Shown here one piece after another: positions 1 to 12,344 of a stretch of 64,000 bases of DNA. Numbering within the stretch: the first letter of the stretch is position 1; every line of letters begins with the position of its first letter. Origin of the DNA: Lytechinus pictus (Eukaryota; Echinodermata; Echinoidea; Temnopleuroida; Toxopneustidae); the NCBI RefSeq assembly GCF_037042905.1, contig NC_087258.1, positions 11,459,501 through 11,523,500 on the forward strand. Reading direction: 5' to 3'. The translations under genes were made by a program, and so were the position numbers. The notes under the pieces are model-generated. The model saw only the letters and a list, made by a program, of their open reading frames with translations, searched no databases and was not told where the DNA came from.

Positions 1-1116
1 ATACAATCGAACGTAGAAAACTGTTCTACAATCATTGCTAAGCTTTGTGTTACAGGCCCTATAGATCTTGCTTTTCGTGTGCAAAATTCTTTCATACGAT
101 ACCAGCATGCCATGCCATGCCATGCCATTTGCCTGCCTGAGCTCGCGGCGGGACTGTACTATCATGACCATCATGTCTCCAGCTGGCTGGAGACATGCGA
201 AATGTAGATTGTGACATAGATAAGAAAGTGTTTTTTCAAACAAATCGAGTACATATTGAGTGAGGAAAAACTTACTGAATTCAGACTTAGATATAAATCA
301 TTATAGTCCATCGAATCGATGTTGCATCTAATGTGGATTATTGGTGGATCACTGGCAATTGATTCCATGGGTCAGATCACCTCTCCAGCTGAACCATTTC
401 GCATGCGCTGATATGTACACAGCATATGCAATAGGCTTATTCGTCTGAAACTCACCCAACTTTGCGTTTTTTCCCCTTTCCCTGCTTCTCCTACACAAAC
501 GATATGCCTCTAGCACACAATGTAATGGGCATTATGTATTACTTTCCCCCGAAATGGGTGATTAGATTCATTTTTTTTTGGGGGGGGGGGGAACCACTTC
601 CATTGACGAGTGTATACCAGGCGCGACCATGGGGTTTCGAAAAGCACCCTAAACAAGGGAAGCAAGTCTTTTCCATGCATCCCTTAACAAGAATTTGGCT
701 TGTGAAATCCTACAAGACTTTGTATTGGAAATGAATCCCCTTTTCAGTATTTTAAACATCGTTTCTGACACCCTAAACGTTACATATAGGCCTATACGTA
801 ACGTACTTGCCACTCTTTCCCTTTTTACGCGTGCTCGCGCCTGGTATCCACTCGTCAATGGAAGTGGGCCCCCCGGGCGGCCTCTCGAGCTCTGGGAAGA
901 ACCAAATGTGGCTCTGGAAAGTCGTACTAAATCGGATATGTCGCTGTTACCATAGTACGAACCGCAGATTGATGTTTCCGTTGCAGATGCGAAAGCTAAA
1001 CAAAATCCTCATGTCACATAATTTAAATTGCAGGACAGCCTTTTACGACGGGCCCAAAAGTCTCTTCCAAAATCAACTACCGTCGTAAATAAGCGTTCGC
1101 GTTCTCTAACGAAAGG
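1..1116. other. Unassigned left flank
   Basis: I see no supportable gene here. The stretch holds a short CCATG run (104-128), a poly-T/poly-G tract (571-591), and from about 600 to 800 spaced words related to CCCTAAACAAG, the same type of degenerate repeat as at 36590-36870. The open frames are short and show no family motif. The segmental duplication starts at its right end. The missing C-terminal exons of the copy A patatin gene should lie further left, outside the window. Confidence 0.5.
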
Positions 1117-1417
1117 TCGGGAACTTCGCCTCCCGGACGTTCACAGACCTACACGGACCTCATCCGGCGTCTATTTTGACTGGGGCTTTAGCATGTTTAG
1201 GTTGACTGGACATACGCTCAGGCCTTAGTGCAATTTTAGGTAAATGCAGACGAAATAATGAATTATCAATGCGGTCGGAGTGGCGATCATCTGAATAAAT
1301 GTCAAACAAGTTGATAAAATAACGAAGGAATAGGAAAGGGGAGAATATATCAACCTCATGACGTAACACCAATAAATTAAGAAAAAAAAGCCAAGAGGAG
1401 AAGAGGAGGAACCTTAC

Positions 1418-4400
1418 CATCAAAGCAATGAACTGGGTAGTTACAGAGTACACCTCCATCTACATACAGATCAGTACGATCAATGTATTTCCATTGAAAT
1501 GGGAAGAAAACACCTGTTTGAAAAAAAATGTAGACAAAAATGGGACAAAATTATAGTAAATATACACGTTATACTCATAGTTGATTTTTACTACTTTTGA
1601 AAAGCAATAAATTCATAATGAATTTAACCGTTTCGAATTCGACCGATGACGTTTGAATTTCATAATAAACATAGTTGTGAAACCACGTATTTTCCAGACC
1701 CCCGTTGCATGAAAGTAACTATTTCGTTAATGTTGTCGTCCAATGGGAGCTACCATGGTAGCAGTGCTCAATCATAATCAAAGATGCCACGGCAGTTACC
1801 ATGGTTCAAATTGTTATGCAACAGGGCGCACGAGACCGCTCTCCTGTCATAAAAGGTGTAACAAAAAAAATGTATATGTTCAGACTTGTCAAACAATATA
1901 AACTCCTATGTCAGACCTTGTTCAAATTTACATTGGATATATTCGTCCAATAATGGAGTATTGTGTACCGGTTTTCAACGGAGCACTAACTGCTAAACAG
2001 GTAAAAGACTTAGAAAAATACAAAAAAGAATTTGCAAAATAATTCTTGGCTCAGATTGTATAGACTATGAAAATGCACTAACAAAATGTCTTGAAAGAAG
2101 ACGAAAAAAAACTGTGTATGGAGTTTGCTTAATCTCTTTTAAAAAAAACCCTCACTGTAATAACTGGCTACCGAAAAGGAAAAATGTCTCAATCTCATTA
2201 AGAAGTGTTCCAAACTTTGCTCAGATAAAATGCAAAACAGATCGTTTTAGAAAAAGTGCAATACCATATTTAATTGATTTACTAAATTCTAAATAAATTT
2301 TTACTTTCATACCCTTGAAATCAACTCAAATTTTTGCCATTGTTTTAGTCTCCATTTCAATCCAATTGATATTTGAATTTTTAATTGTCCAATATTCATC
2401 ACTTTTTAATATTGTATTTACATAGTTTCTTTTTCCATTCTATTTTATTATATTTAATGAAGTTTTATGTACACTTGCTCTTTAAAAATATTTATTATCT
2501 ATATGTACTTTACATGTTTATGTTGCTTTTATCTATGACTTGTGAACGTTTTATTGTAAACATGCTAATTTCAGCCTTCTGGCTGTGTAACATGTATTGT
2601 TTTTATACGAAATAAACCATGATTGAATTGAATAACCACTGAGCCACTCTTCCTAGATAGCCTACCCACCTGGAATGGCCATGGACATCCTGACGGCGGC
2701 TCTGATCGGCAAAAGGGGCGTGGTCTTCACGTGGCAATACTCCTCCATCTTCAGACTAAGATTGGTGACCACCACGCAAAGCTCCTTGCCTGTCGCCTCG
2801 TAGAGGTCCCGAAAGGTAGCATTTGGGCTACCCAATTTCTCCTCCACCACTTCCCCTATCCAGCGGTAGAAGGACCGACCAGGGTGCCATCCGAGATTGC
2901 GTAGGACGTTCGGCACCATGCTACACGGGCCACATCGAGCATCTTGATAAAGAAAATGCATGGTACATGGATACGGTCACACTGGTGAAACAGACTGCAT
3001 ACCAATTAAAGTTATTACATTATTTTGAATGGCATATAATCAGTGGGTTTGGTTTCGATTTCGTTGGTGCTGACTGCGGCATTCCGATTCCGCTGATTTG
3101 CCCATGGGGGGGGGGGGGGGGGGCTGCTTAGTAAAAAATGTATGATACGTATGTGCCGCGGTCAAGACCACCTTTTCAGGTTAAATTTCTGTTCAAGAGC
3201 ATCACCAATTTAGAATGCCATAGAAATTCCCATTTTTCCCTTTTCCAGAGACCCACTAATTTGTGTTTTTCGTTCAAATGCGCTACCATAGCCGCTATAC
3301 CATGAACGATATAATGAGTTCCGGAGACCCCCATTTTGATGTGGTCAGTTCCAGAGCATTGCAATTTTAGCAATCGTTGATCTAAGACCCGTTTCGGAGA
3401 CCCCCCGTTTTAAGACCAAGATTTAGTTCTAGAGCCCCCTATTTTCGACTTTGGTGTGACACATAAGTATCATGTTAAGGAGACCACACACTTTACGATT
3501 GGTCTGCGACTCATTTTTTAATAAAACGTAGCAGAATTTGATGCTAATATTGAGGCTTGGAATATCTTATCTTACTGTGTAATGTTCGAAATAATCGTAC
3601 GAATAACTATGTTCAAATCTGTGACTATGCTATCATCCTTCTTAGAATAAAATCAAATTTAATATCTAGTCGTAATGACGTCATAGCAGTCGTACGATTG
3701 GCTACGTTTTGAAACTAATTTGGCCTTTACTCCAAATTAAAGGCTTGCAATCTTTCAAAATGGTAATATTAGTATTCTTTCAATTAATTTTAACCTCAAA
3801 TAAAGTGATATGTTTCATTCACGTTTTCAGAAAATGAGCAAAATGCAATTTGTTCCAAAATCGGATCGCGAACAGTCGTAAGGTGTGCGGTGGCCTTTTT
3901 AGTAGCCCCCCCCCCCTCGGGTTGATTTTACAAAGACTGTAATTGTCTTTAACTTATTTCCCTTAAAAAGAGAAGAAAATAAATTATCTTTATTGAAGTG
4001 ATTTGTTTAATGTATTCCCCTACTTCCCACTAACTTTCAACGACTTGTATTTCCGTCAGGCGAGGCTGATTTTTATGATTAATCACACACATATTACTCA
4101 ATGCAATCAATCAAAGAAATAGCTCCATGATCAATCACTCAACTTTGTGTTACGGGACCCCACAAACATTGCAATGACCATTACTTGGCATTTACAAAAT
4201 AACATTTTTACCAAAAAAAAAACAGTTCAAAATTTGAGAGTGGGTGCCGTATTTACCTAGTGCATCGTTGAAGAATGGTCCATATTTCATGACATCAAGG
4301 AACTTTTCTGAGGTATACCCTAATGCAAGCATAGCAGCAGTGATGGAGCCCACGCTAGCCCCTCCGAATCGACGCAACATTTCAAGATGCCCTAGACGCT

Positions 4401-4514
4401 CCAGCTCCTTGATAAGAATTTGATAACGTAAAAATATACAACAATAATGATGGTAATATTGATGATCATAATTATAATAATAGTAATAAAATACTACTTC
4501 TTCTTCTACTGTAG

Positions 4515-4565
<51 letters not shown>

Positions 4566-4702
4566 TTATTATTACTACTTCTCCTACTAATAATAATGAT
4601 ACTACCACTACTACTACTACTACTACTGCTACTACAACTACTACTACTACTACTACTACTTCTACTACTACACTACTACTACTACTACTACTACTACTTC
4701 TT

Positions 4703-4753
<51 letters not shown>

Positions 4754-6345
4754 GTACTAATAACAATAATAATGACAATAATTGTAATAATATTAAAATA
4801 TTTTTTCTATAACCCTAATTAAAAAAAAAAATAACATGTACACGTTGCATTCAAATGTTGTTGAAAATAAATCTTATCTACGTAGATCGGGTTTCGACTC
4901 TAGTTGATGTGAATCAAAATGGCTGGTCCCTGAAAACGGGTCACCAGTCATGTGTAAAGAACATCTTTATGAAACTGCCCTCGGTTACGATTATCTTTGG
5001 ATACCCTGCAATATTTTGAGTATGACAGTGAATTACACACTCGAAATGTGATGGATTGCTCCTAAAAATTGTTGCCTATCAAATTTCACCCTTTCTGCAA
5101 TTCCAGCTTTTCTTCAAAGAAACGATTTGACGATTTACTTTGATGCATTGGCATAAATGCATCTATACAGTCTCAAAGTGAGGGTGAAGAATATGATTTC
5201 ACATTAAAAAAAAAACTTTTCGGGAATTTCCTTCGCAAAATATAAACCAACAAGGCCACGTCCAACCAAAGTTGTTTTTGATAAAAGGAGATTAAACAGA
5301 CGACACTGAAAATATCCTCAGAATCGGGATGTAAATGAGAAAGTCTTCAGTTTCATAAGAGTGGCATCAATACCTCGTGATCAGTACAATCGATGGATCC
5401 GTTTGACGATTTCATACACTCACGATTTTCCTTTTTTCCCATTTCAAGATATTTCCAACATTTCACTTTCAGATCCTACAGACCCGTATCGTGCTTAAGA
5501 CATGAACTCTTGGTGATTTACGATGAGAAGCAATGATGGTAAATCTTCAATGAGATGAGTGCGTGCTGAACGACATAGTTTACATTGAAACAAAGTTTTT
5601 CAAAGCTTGTGTATACAAATACATCTATACATAAAGCTGAACTTTTCTTTCCTCTCTTTCCTTTACTTTTCTAACTGATATAGATTCAACAAAGAAACTA
5701 TTCTGTTTTTGAAAAAAGGGAAAGCAAATTAACAAGGCAACAATAGTCAAAACTGACTTGTTTGCCTATTCAAAATAACAACAACAACAACAGCTGTTCG
5801 CAAGTTAAGAGCGATTGTAAGAACGACTGGTGAACCTAAACCATCGCAAATGAACATTTTGTTGGATTATTATTTACCACGAACAGCTTTATGAAACGGC
5901 CCCAGTGAAATTTCGAAAAGTTCAGAATCTAGTGAATTTTTTAATTTGTTGTAAATTTCAGTGTTTTCATGGGACTGGTTATAATCAAGATATTGAAAGA
6001 AAAACGTAAATTAATGTTAAAAATACGTTATATACGAAGACAAAAACTTACTACAATAGCCCCAATATAAGCAGTCCCCTGACTGCCGCCACCCTCAAAC
6101 ACAACGTTCTCATACGGGAAGTCAACATCGGACAGGAAATTGAACGCACTCCCCATCATGTTGGGCGAAATCGACGACGACCTCGGCTGACGGTCTAATG
6201 CATCCTCACCGTAGTCGATGACGTCAGGTAACTTGCTGCATGGTTTTCGAAGTCGGCACTCGGCATCTTCAAAGCAGCAATGGCTGGTGCGACGGTTTTC
6301 CCGACGTTGTTGAAGTTGAGCTAGATGCGATTCGGCAGCTCCCAT
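1418..6345 (-). CDS. Patatin-like phospholipase, copy A (partial, exons 1-4)
   Basis: A Ser-Asp dyad lipid acyl hydrolase of the patatin family, expected to hydrolyse phospholipid or acylglycerol esters. Exons on the minus strand: 6345-6052, 4407-4257, 2942-2670 and 1513-1418; all splice phases agree (0, 1, 1, 1). Exon 1 encodes 98 residues and holds the oxyanion loop GGGSQG (residues 85-90); exon 2 holds the nucleophile elbow GASVG (Ser116); exon 4 holds the DGG motif (Asp258). The N-terminus MGAAES fits an N-myristoylation signal (Gly2, Ser6), so membrane anchoring is likely (inference), followed by an Arg/Gln-rich and Cys-rich stretch. ATG at 6345 is the first in frame. The C-terminal exons fall left of the window. 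The patatin fold assignment is confident; the substrate is unknown. Confidence 0.85.
1853..2631 (+). mobile_element. 5'-truncated non-LTR retrotransposon (LINE) tail
   Basis: The sequence is present in duplication copy A and absent from copy B, which gives the empty site. It is flanked by a short ATAA repeat. Translation gives the C-terminal tail of a LINE ORF2: YIRPIMEYCVPVF, then after a frameshift KRICKIILGSDCIDYENAL, then LPKRKNV and ending FRKSAIPYLIDLLNSK at 2294. This tail is typical of Jockey/CR1/RTE-like elements. A 3' UTR follows, with AATAAA-like ends near 2612. It is dead: truncated, frameshifted and inside a patatin intron. Confidence 0.8.
3100..3476. other. Insertion-rich intron segment
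   Basis: Copy A has about 830 extra bases here (3100-3925) compared with copy B. This part begins with a run of more than 15 G and continues with words like GAGACCCCC and AGAGCCCCC at intervals, which looks like degraded transposon sequence. No gene is seen. Confidence 0.4.
3477..3898. mobile_element. MITE-like element, CACCGCACACCTTACGA family (copy in A)
   Basis: Terminal inverted repeats read AAGG(A/C)(G/C)ACC.CACAC.TTACGA at the left and its complement at the right, with about 420 bp between the ends. A second copy lies in the opposite orientation at 46618-47034 in duplication copy B, at a different site, so each insertion post-dates the duplication. There is no coding capacity. Confidence 0.7.
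4496..4760. repeat. (CTA)n microsatellite in patatin intron 1, copy A
   Basis: A nearly pure CTA/TTC trinucleotide array about 260 bp long. The matching place in copy B (43795-44536) is a CTA array split by a LINE fragment. Long open frames over it are low-complexity artefacts. Confidence 0.9.
4800..6051. other. Patatin copy A intron 1, 5' part
   Basis: Non-coding intron sequence that aligns with 44600-45619 of copy B with small indels. It includes a word resembling the GAAACGGGCC end family (near 5895). No exon-like reading frame is conserved between the copies here. Confidence 0.6.
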
Positions 6346-6759
6346 TCGGATATTAGATACGTTATTGACTTGAGGTGATAACTGAAGACGAGAGTTCTGC
6401 TAGAAAACGTATTGGTACCAACTTGTCACGCATGGGTGAACGTGCACAGTTCTGACGGTACTATGAGATGCTTTGCGTATTCGGCCTATGTGCTCATCGT
6501 TGGGAATGGGGGTGGGGCAATGGGATTTAGTTTGAAATGGAATTCACGTAGAGAAACTAAAGAAGATTGGTCATATCAGGTTATATTATGTTGATAATAA
6601 AGCACCATCATTATCATTCACTGTATAGTAGCAGCCACCGCAACAACACAGAAGCTTTTACGCTTTAACAGGGACGACACCCTGATATTTTGATAAGAGG
6701 ATGGGGGGGGGGGGGCTAGAAGAGGTAAAGGTGACTTCATATTTTTTCAATCGCATATA

Positions 6760-6954
6760 CACTGCAAAAAAAAAACGCTGTTAAAAATGAAAAGCAACGC
6801 TTTTTAAACATGTCACTGTAACAACTATTGTTTAAACTTTTAAACAAGTTGTTTTAAAAAAGTTTAAACAATTGTTTAAAAGTTTAATCGATAGTTGTTA
6901 GAGTGACCGGCTGAAACAGCGTTGCATATCATTTTTAACAGCGTTTTTGCAGTG
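6760..6954. mobile_element. Palindromic MITE, CACTGCAAAAA ends
   Basis: The element begins CACTGCAAAAA and ends TTTTTGCAGTG. It is bounded by TA on both sides, and most of its length is self-complementary. The inverted symmetry continues outside the TA (ATTTTTTCAATCGCATA and its complement) from 6741 to 6974, so a larger or nested terminal repeat is possible. TA duplication and CACTG ends fit Tc1/mariner-type MITEs. Confidence 0.8.
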
Positions 6955-7067
6955 TATATGCGATTGAAAAAAATGTAGGGGTACTATAGAGTCACACGGC
7001 CAAGACCTCCCCCTTTACATTCTTCTAACGTCTTCCCGATTTTTAGAAAGAGTGAGGAAGAGAGATA

Positions 7068-7229
7068 CATTGTAAAAAATGAAGTGCTAATTTAGCACTT
7101 ACAGTGCTTGTATAGTGACTGCACTACGAGTGCTGATTTTCTAGTTCAAATTTAAACTAGAAAATCATCGCTCGTAGTGCAGTCACTATACAAGCACTGT
7201 GCTAAATTAGCACTTCATTTTTTACAGTG
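7068..7229. mobile_element. Palindromic MITE, CA(C/T)TGTAAAAAATG ends
   Basis: The two arms of about 75 bp are near-perfect complements around a centre near 7150. Ends CATTGTAAAAAATG and CATTTTTTACAGTG are flanked by TA (7066-7067 and 7230-7231). It has no reading frame. It belongs to the same general TA-flanked class as the element at 6760-6954. Confidence 0.88.
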
Positions 7230-7236
7230 TAGAGAT

Positions 7237-7310
7237 AGGGAGAGAGAGAGGGGGGGGGGGGGGGGAGAGGGGGAAGGGAGGGAGGGAGAGAGAAAGAGAG
7301 AAAGAGAGCA
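7237..7310. repeat. GA/G-rich low-complexity tract
   Basis: A run of AG, poly-G and GGGA words directly after the MITE. Purine-only on the plus strand, so the overlapping Arg/Glu-rich and Ser/Pro/Leu-rich frames are artefacts. Confidence 0.85.
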
Positions 7311-9149
7311 TCTTTATAGGTTCCATGAGCCTTATTACAACAGGAAGGCTATAGATATTCGTTCGACCCAACCCAATCGATTTTTTTAAAGTTTGATATT
7401 GCTGATTGACAAAAGTGTATGAATATAATTGAAAATCTAACACTGATTCTAGAAATGGTAACTACTGAACTTCCTTTGCCCAAATTGGGAAGATATATCA
7501 CTGACTTTGAAAATATTTTTGGACAGGCAAGAGAATTAGGGCTATTTTACTGTTTCAGTTAATAAATTTGATCCCATCATAGTTATCTTCTTAATTGGCG
7601 ATTTATTGTTAATATGAGCTGGCTACGATACCCTTTTCTGGTCAGATATGAAATGTCAGATATATATCCTATCCAATAGTAGTAAACATTCGACCCTCTA
7701 ATTTCACGTTTATTTTTTATGAATTTTTCAAAAGTGCCATTTCAACACACAAGTCTATGAGGAATGTTTTACGCGCGTGACACCAGAGGTGGTGGGTGTT
7801 ATGCGTGGATGTGTAGGCATATAGGGTATCAACACTGACTTCGGCGCAAAATGACGTGTAGCGTCATGACGATGCCGAAATCAGGGTGTCGAAGAGGATC
7901 CACCCTATCAAACAGTAGGCATTTGATTAACATGGCTAACTTTTCAAACATCTCTATCCTAGCTGTATTAATACATTTAATCTATTACATAAAAAAATCA
8001 AAGCACTCATGATTATAAAACATCGTGAAAATCTGTTTATTTCAATAGGTAGCTTCTCAAATATATATACATTTTTTCAGGCCTCTCTCATTTTATCACC
8101 CAACACCTTTCCTCAAAACTTCATAATGTTGTCACGCATCATAGTTGCCCTCAACTTCAATTTAAAATTTGATTCGACGGTTGTTAGGGCAGTAGCCCTG
8201 GAGAATAAAAAACAGGTGGAACGCCTCTGGCAGTCTCGCCTGTATTATGTGATTCGATATAGCAGCAGTGCTGCCTTTAAAAACAGCTAATGAATAATTA
8301 TTAACAAAAAACACTAAAATGATAATAAAATATGTCCACTGACCCAAAATGACCTTTGACCATGTGACCTAAGACATGCGCAACAAAATATAATTCTTAC
8401 TTGATTATTATGTTGATGTTTCATGAGCTAGATCCATAAACTTTCTAAGTTATGATGCCAATTCAAAACATACTCCCAACACGGCCAGAGTTCATTGACA
8501 TTTAAATGACCTTTGATCTTGGCCATGTTCCTGAAATGTGCACAGGGTATTCAGGGATACATTGCTGCTCTTATGTCCAAGTTTCATGAACTAGATCCAT
8601 AAACTTTTAAAGTTATGATGACAGTTCCACAAATACCCCAAACATTACCAGAGTTTGTTGAACCTAAATGACCTTTGACCTTAGTCATGTGACCTGAAAC
8701 TTGCACAGGATGTTCAAGGATACATGGTTGCTCTTATGTCCAAGTTTCATGAACTAGATCCATAAACTTTTAAAGTTATGATGACAATTCCTCAAATAAC
8801 CCCAACATGGCCAAAGTTCGTTGACCCTAAGTGACCTATGACCTTCATCATGTGACCTGAAACTCAGGCAAGATCTTAAGTGATACACTATTACCCTTAT
8901 GTCTAAGTTTTATAAACTAGGTACATATAATTTCGAAGTTATGACAACATTTCAAAAACTTAACCTTGGTTAAGATTTTGATATTGATTCCCCCAACATG
9001 GTCTAAGTTCATTGACCATAAATGACCTTTGACCTTGGTCATGTGACCTGAAACTCAGGCAGGATGTTTAGTAATACTTGAATACCCTTATGTCCAAGTT
9101 TCATGAACTAGGGCCATATTCTTTCTAAGTTATGATGACCCCAGGTAAC

Positions 9150-10770
9150 AAGCCAACGTTGGCTCCACGTTGGAAACTTGAAAGTCGTTGGACGTTGGGA
9201 AAACTTGATGGATTAACGTTGAATCGACGTTGGAAACTAGTTTGATGGAAAGATGATGGACAATCAACAATGACACGACGTTGGCAACGTTGGAAACTTG
9301 TTAGTCGGAGAGTTGTTGGACAGTCGACAATGTCACAACGTTGGAAACACGTTTGATTGGATAGTTGTTGAACAGCCAGCAAAGGCACAACGTTGGCAAC
9401 GTTGGAAACTAGTTCGCTGGAAAGTTGTTGAACAACCGACAATGGCACAACGTTGACAAAGTTGGAAACTAGTTTGTTGGAGATTTGTTGGACGGTCGAC
9501 AATGGCACAACGTTGGAGACTAGTAAGTTGGAGAGTTGTTTGACAGTCGACAATGTCACAACGTTGGAGACACGTTTGATTGGATAGTTGTTGACAGCCA
9601 GCAAAGACACAACGTTGGCAACGTTGGAAACTAGTTCGCTGGAAATTTGTTGAACAACCGACAATGGCACAACGTTGACAAAGTTGGAAACTAGTTTGTT
9701 GGAGATTTGTTGGACGGTCGACAATGGCACAACGTTGGAGACTAGTAAGTTGGAGAGTTGTTGGACAGTCGACAATGTCACAACGTTGGAGACACGTTTG
9801 ATTGGATAGTTGTTGACAGCCAGCAAAGACACAACGTTGGCAACGTTGGAAACTAGTTCGCTGGAAAGTTGTTGAACAATCAACAATGACACGACGTTGG
9901 CAACGTTGGAAACTTGTTAGTTGGAGAGTTGTTGGACAGTCGACAATGGCACAACGATGGAAATTAGTAGGTTGGAGATTAGTTGGATAGTCAACGATGA
10001 CACAAGGTTGGCAACGTTGGAAACTAGTTCGATGGAAAGTTGTTGAACAACCAACTATGGCACAACGTTGTCAAAGCTAGAAACTAGTTCGATGGAGATT
10101 TGTTGGATAGTCGACGATGGCACAACGTTGGAAACTGGTAGATTGGAGATTAGTTAGATAGTATACAATGACACAACGTTGATAAAGCTGGAAACTAGTT
10201 AGATGGAAAGTTGTTGAACAACTGACACTGGCACAACGTTGGAAACTGGTAGATTGGAGATCAGTAGGATAGTCGACGATGACACAACGTTGGCAACGTT
10301 GGAAAGTTGTTGAACAACAGACAATGGCACAACATTGGAAACTAGTGTGTTGGAGATTTGTTGGACAGCCAACAACGCCACAACGTTGGAAACGCGTGTT
10401 TGATTGGATAGGTGTTGAACAGCCAACAAAGGCACAGCGTTGACTACGTCGGAAACTAGTTCGATGGAGAGTTGCTGAACAACCGACAAAGGAACAACGT
10501 TGGAAACTATTTTCTTGGAGATTTGTTGGACAGTCGACAATGGCACAACGTTGACAAAGTTGGAAACTAGTTTGATGGAGAGTTGTTGAACAACGGACAA
10601 TGGCACAACGTGGACAGCGTAATTGGAATAGTTTATTGGACAGTTAACATTGACACAATGTTGGAAACTATAGTTTGTTGGATATTTGTTTGACAGTCAA
10701 CATAATATCCTGGCATAATATACACAGTGTTGAGAACGTTAGAAACTGGTTCATTGGAGAATTGATAATT
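9150..10770. repeat. Left CAACGTTGG array with ~219-bp higher-order repeat
   Basis: Monomers of about 50-57 bp each contain a CACAACGTTGG core followed by AAACTAG(T) and a (T)GTTGGA word. Between 9440 and 9880 four monomers form a higher-order unit of about 219 bp that repeats nearly exactly. Since 219 is divisible by 3 and the unit has no minus-strand stop, a 255-residue open frame results; it is not a gene. Confidence 0.85.
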
Positions 10771-11691
10771 GATAAAGTTGGCGGAGTACAGCAAGTCTGC
10801 ATATGCCGACTTAACCCAAGACAAGACAAGACTACTGGCATAATTTCCAATGGGGCCAAGGGGGGGGGGGTCGATCAAGTAAGTTTGCTTGTCTATCCAT
10901 GTCACCCTTGGTATCCCCCAGCAATAAGGGGAAAAGAAATCGAGAGAGAAGGAAAATAATGGGAAGGGAAAGAGGAACTAAAACTAAGTCTAAGGGGAAA
11001 ACAAAAATAAAGATGGGGTAGAATAGAGAGGCTGCATGCACCTGGGGATGCAAATGTGTCGATTAATATAGAAAATAAAGAAGAAAAACAAGAAAAAAAA
11101 TGTAGTTCAAGACCAGAATTTCCAGAAACGCCCTCGTCGATCCTTTGCAGCTGGCAAGGCCTTTCACAGTAAGTACGAGATATGTCATAGGCCTACCGTC
11201 ACATAACTAGAAGAAATTGAAGAAGGAAATACAAGCATCAAATGTGCCTATTTAAAAATACCATACTATTCTGATGCGCAGAATTAGTCGCGACGTCGGA
11301 CTCCTTCTGTCATGTCTGTGTAGTCTGCTTCCTTCAATTTTGAACTTGAAGAATCTGGCAGAATTTGGACTGGATAGTGGATATAGATAAGTAAATTCCA
11401 GAATATCTAGTGATCTGGAACAGTACTTATAAGCTGTATATTTAGGACCTACAATCTACAGTTGAATTTTCTTTGCACTTGCAGATAATCGGTAACTGCA
11501 ACCATTGATCCCCTCCGAAAGATCCCGGAGTCAGCTTCTGTGTGCGTACAGTCCGACGCTAGTATATTCGTGTACTGTAAGTAGTAGTAAAGTAGTACTT
11601 AACACCAGTCACTGCACAGTATAACATACTAACTAACCTCGTAATTAGCTTGTGTGAGTGACTAATACTAACCTCGCAATACGTGTGAGTG
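10771..11691. other. Core of the foldback element, left half
   Basis: Unique-looking sequence with a poly-G run (10861-10870) and purine-rich DNA. I find no motif-bearing reading frame. Confidence 0.5.
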
Positions 11692-12344
11692 TAACCCAGG
11701 GAGCTCCGGCCCGCTGCGCGGGCCGGAGCCCAGGGGCTTACCGTGTAATTCACCGGCCATACCCACGGTAGTAGCGTGAAGTATGGTCTAAATAATTATC
11801 CGAATAAATAGTTAAAACAGAAATTTAGCACTTACCACGATTACATGGATGAAGGTCTAACGAGTGGCAGCTTCCTGACATCGAGGCACAGACTGGAACC
11901 TAAAAAAACGAAAAGTTAATTCTGTCGCGGTAGCTCTCCTCTTTCAGAATTCAAAACAAAATGGCCGATTGAGACCGAGACTAATACTAGCACTAGTGCA
12001 TTAGTATACATCTCTATGATATAGACTTTGTCAAATTCGCGCATGCGCCCTACACCCTCGGTACCGGTCTCGAACGGCCATTTTGCTATGAATTCTGAAA
12101 GAAGGAGAGCTACCGCGACATAACTTTTTCGTTTTTTGAGGTTCCAGTCTGTGCCTCGATGTCAGGAAGCTGCCAATCGTTAGACCTTCATCCATATAAT
12201 CGTGGTAAGTGCTTAATTTCTGTTTTAACTATTTATTCGGATAATTATTTAGACCATACTTCACGCTACTACCGTGGGTATGGTGAATTACACGGTAAGC
12301 CCCTGGGCTCCGGCCCGCTGAGCGGGCCGGAGCTCCCTGGGTTA
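11692..12344. repeat. ~650-bp palindrome (nested foldback)
   Basis: The left arm (11692 to about 11981) and right arm (about 12065 to 12344) are complementary over roughly 280 bp with few mismatches. The ends read TAACCCAGGGAGCTCCGG and the complement; the loop is about 80 bp. Each arm carries a second small hairpin, CCGGCCCGCTGCGCGGGCCGG-like, near its outer end. It lies in the core of the CCAACGTTGG foldback element. The short flanking GTG may be a target duplication. Confidence 0.85.

Noticed and set aside
462-1088. Overlapping 86-93-residue plus-strand ORFs
   Set aside because: No domain, no splice support, and low-complexity poly-G within one of them.
4192-4608. 138-residue minus-strand ORF
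   Set aside because: Only its last third is patatin exon 2; the poly-Val start is the CTA microsatellite.
9125-9892. 255-residue minus-strand ORF with VSNVV/VQQLS repeats
   Set aside because: Produced by the ~219-bp repeat unit, which lacks stops in this frame; no domain, and the adjacent ORF 10199-10606 has the same origin.
9440-10600. CRISPR-like regular repeats
   Set aside because: Eukaryotic minisatellite with no constant repeat/variable spacer structure and no cas genes.
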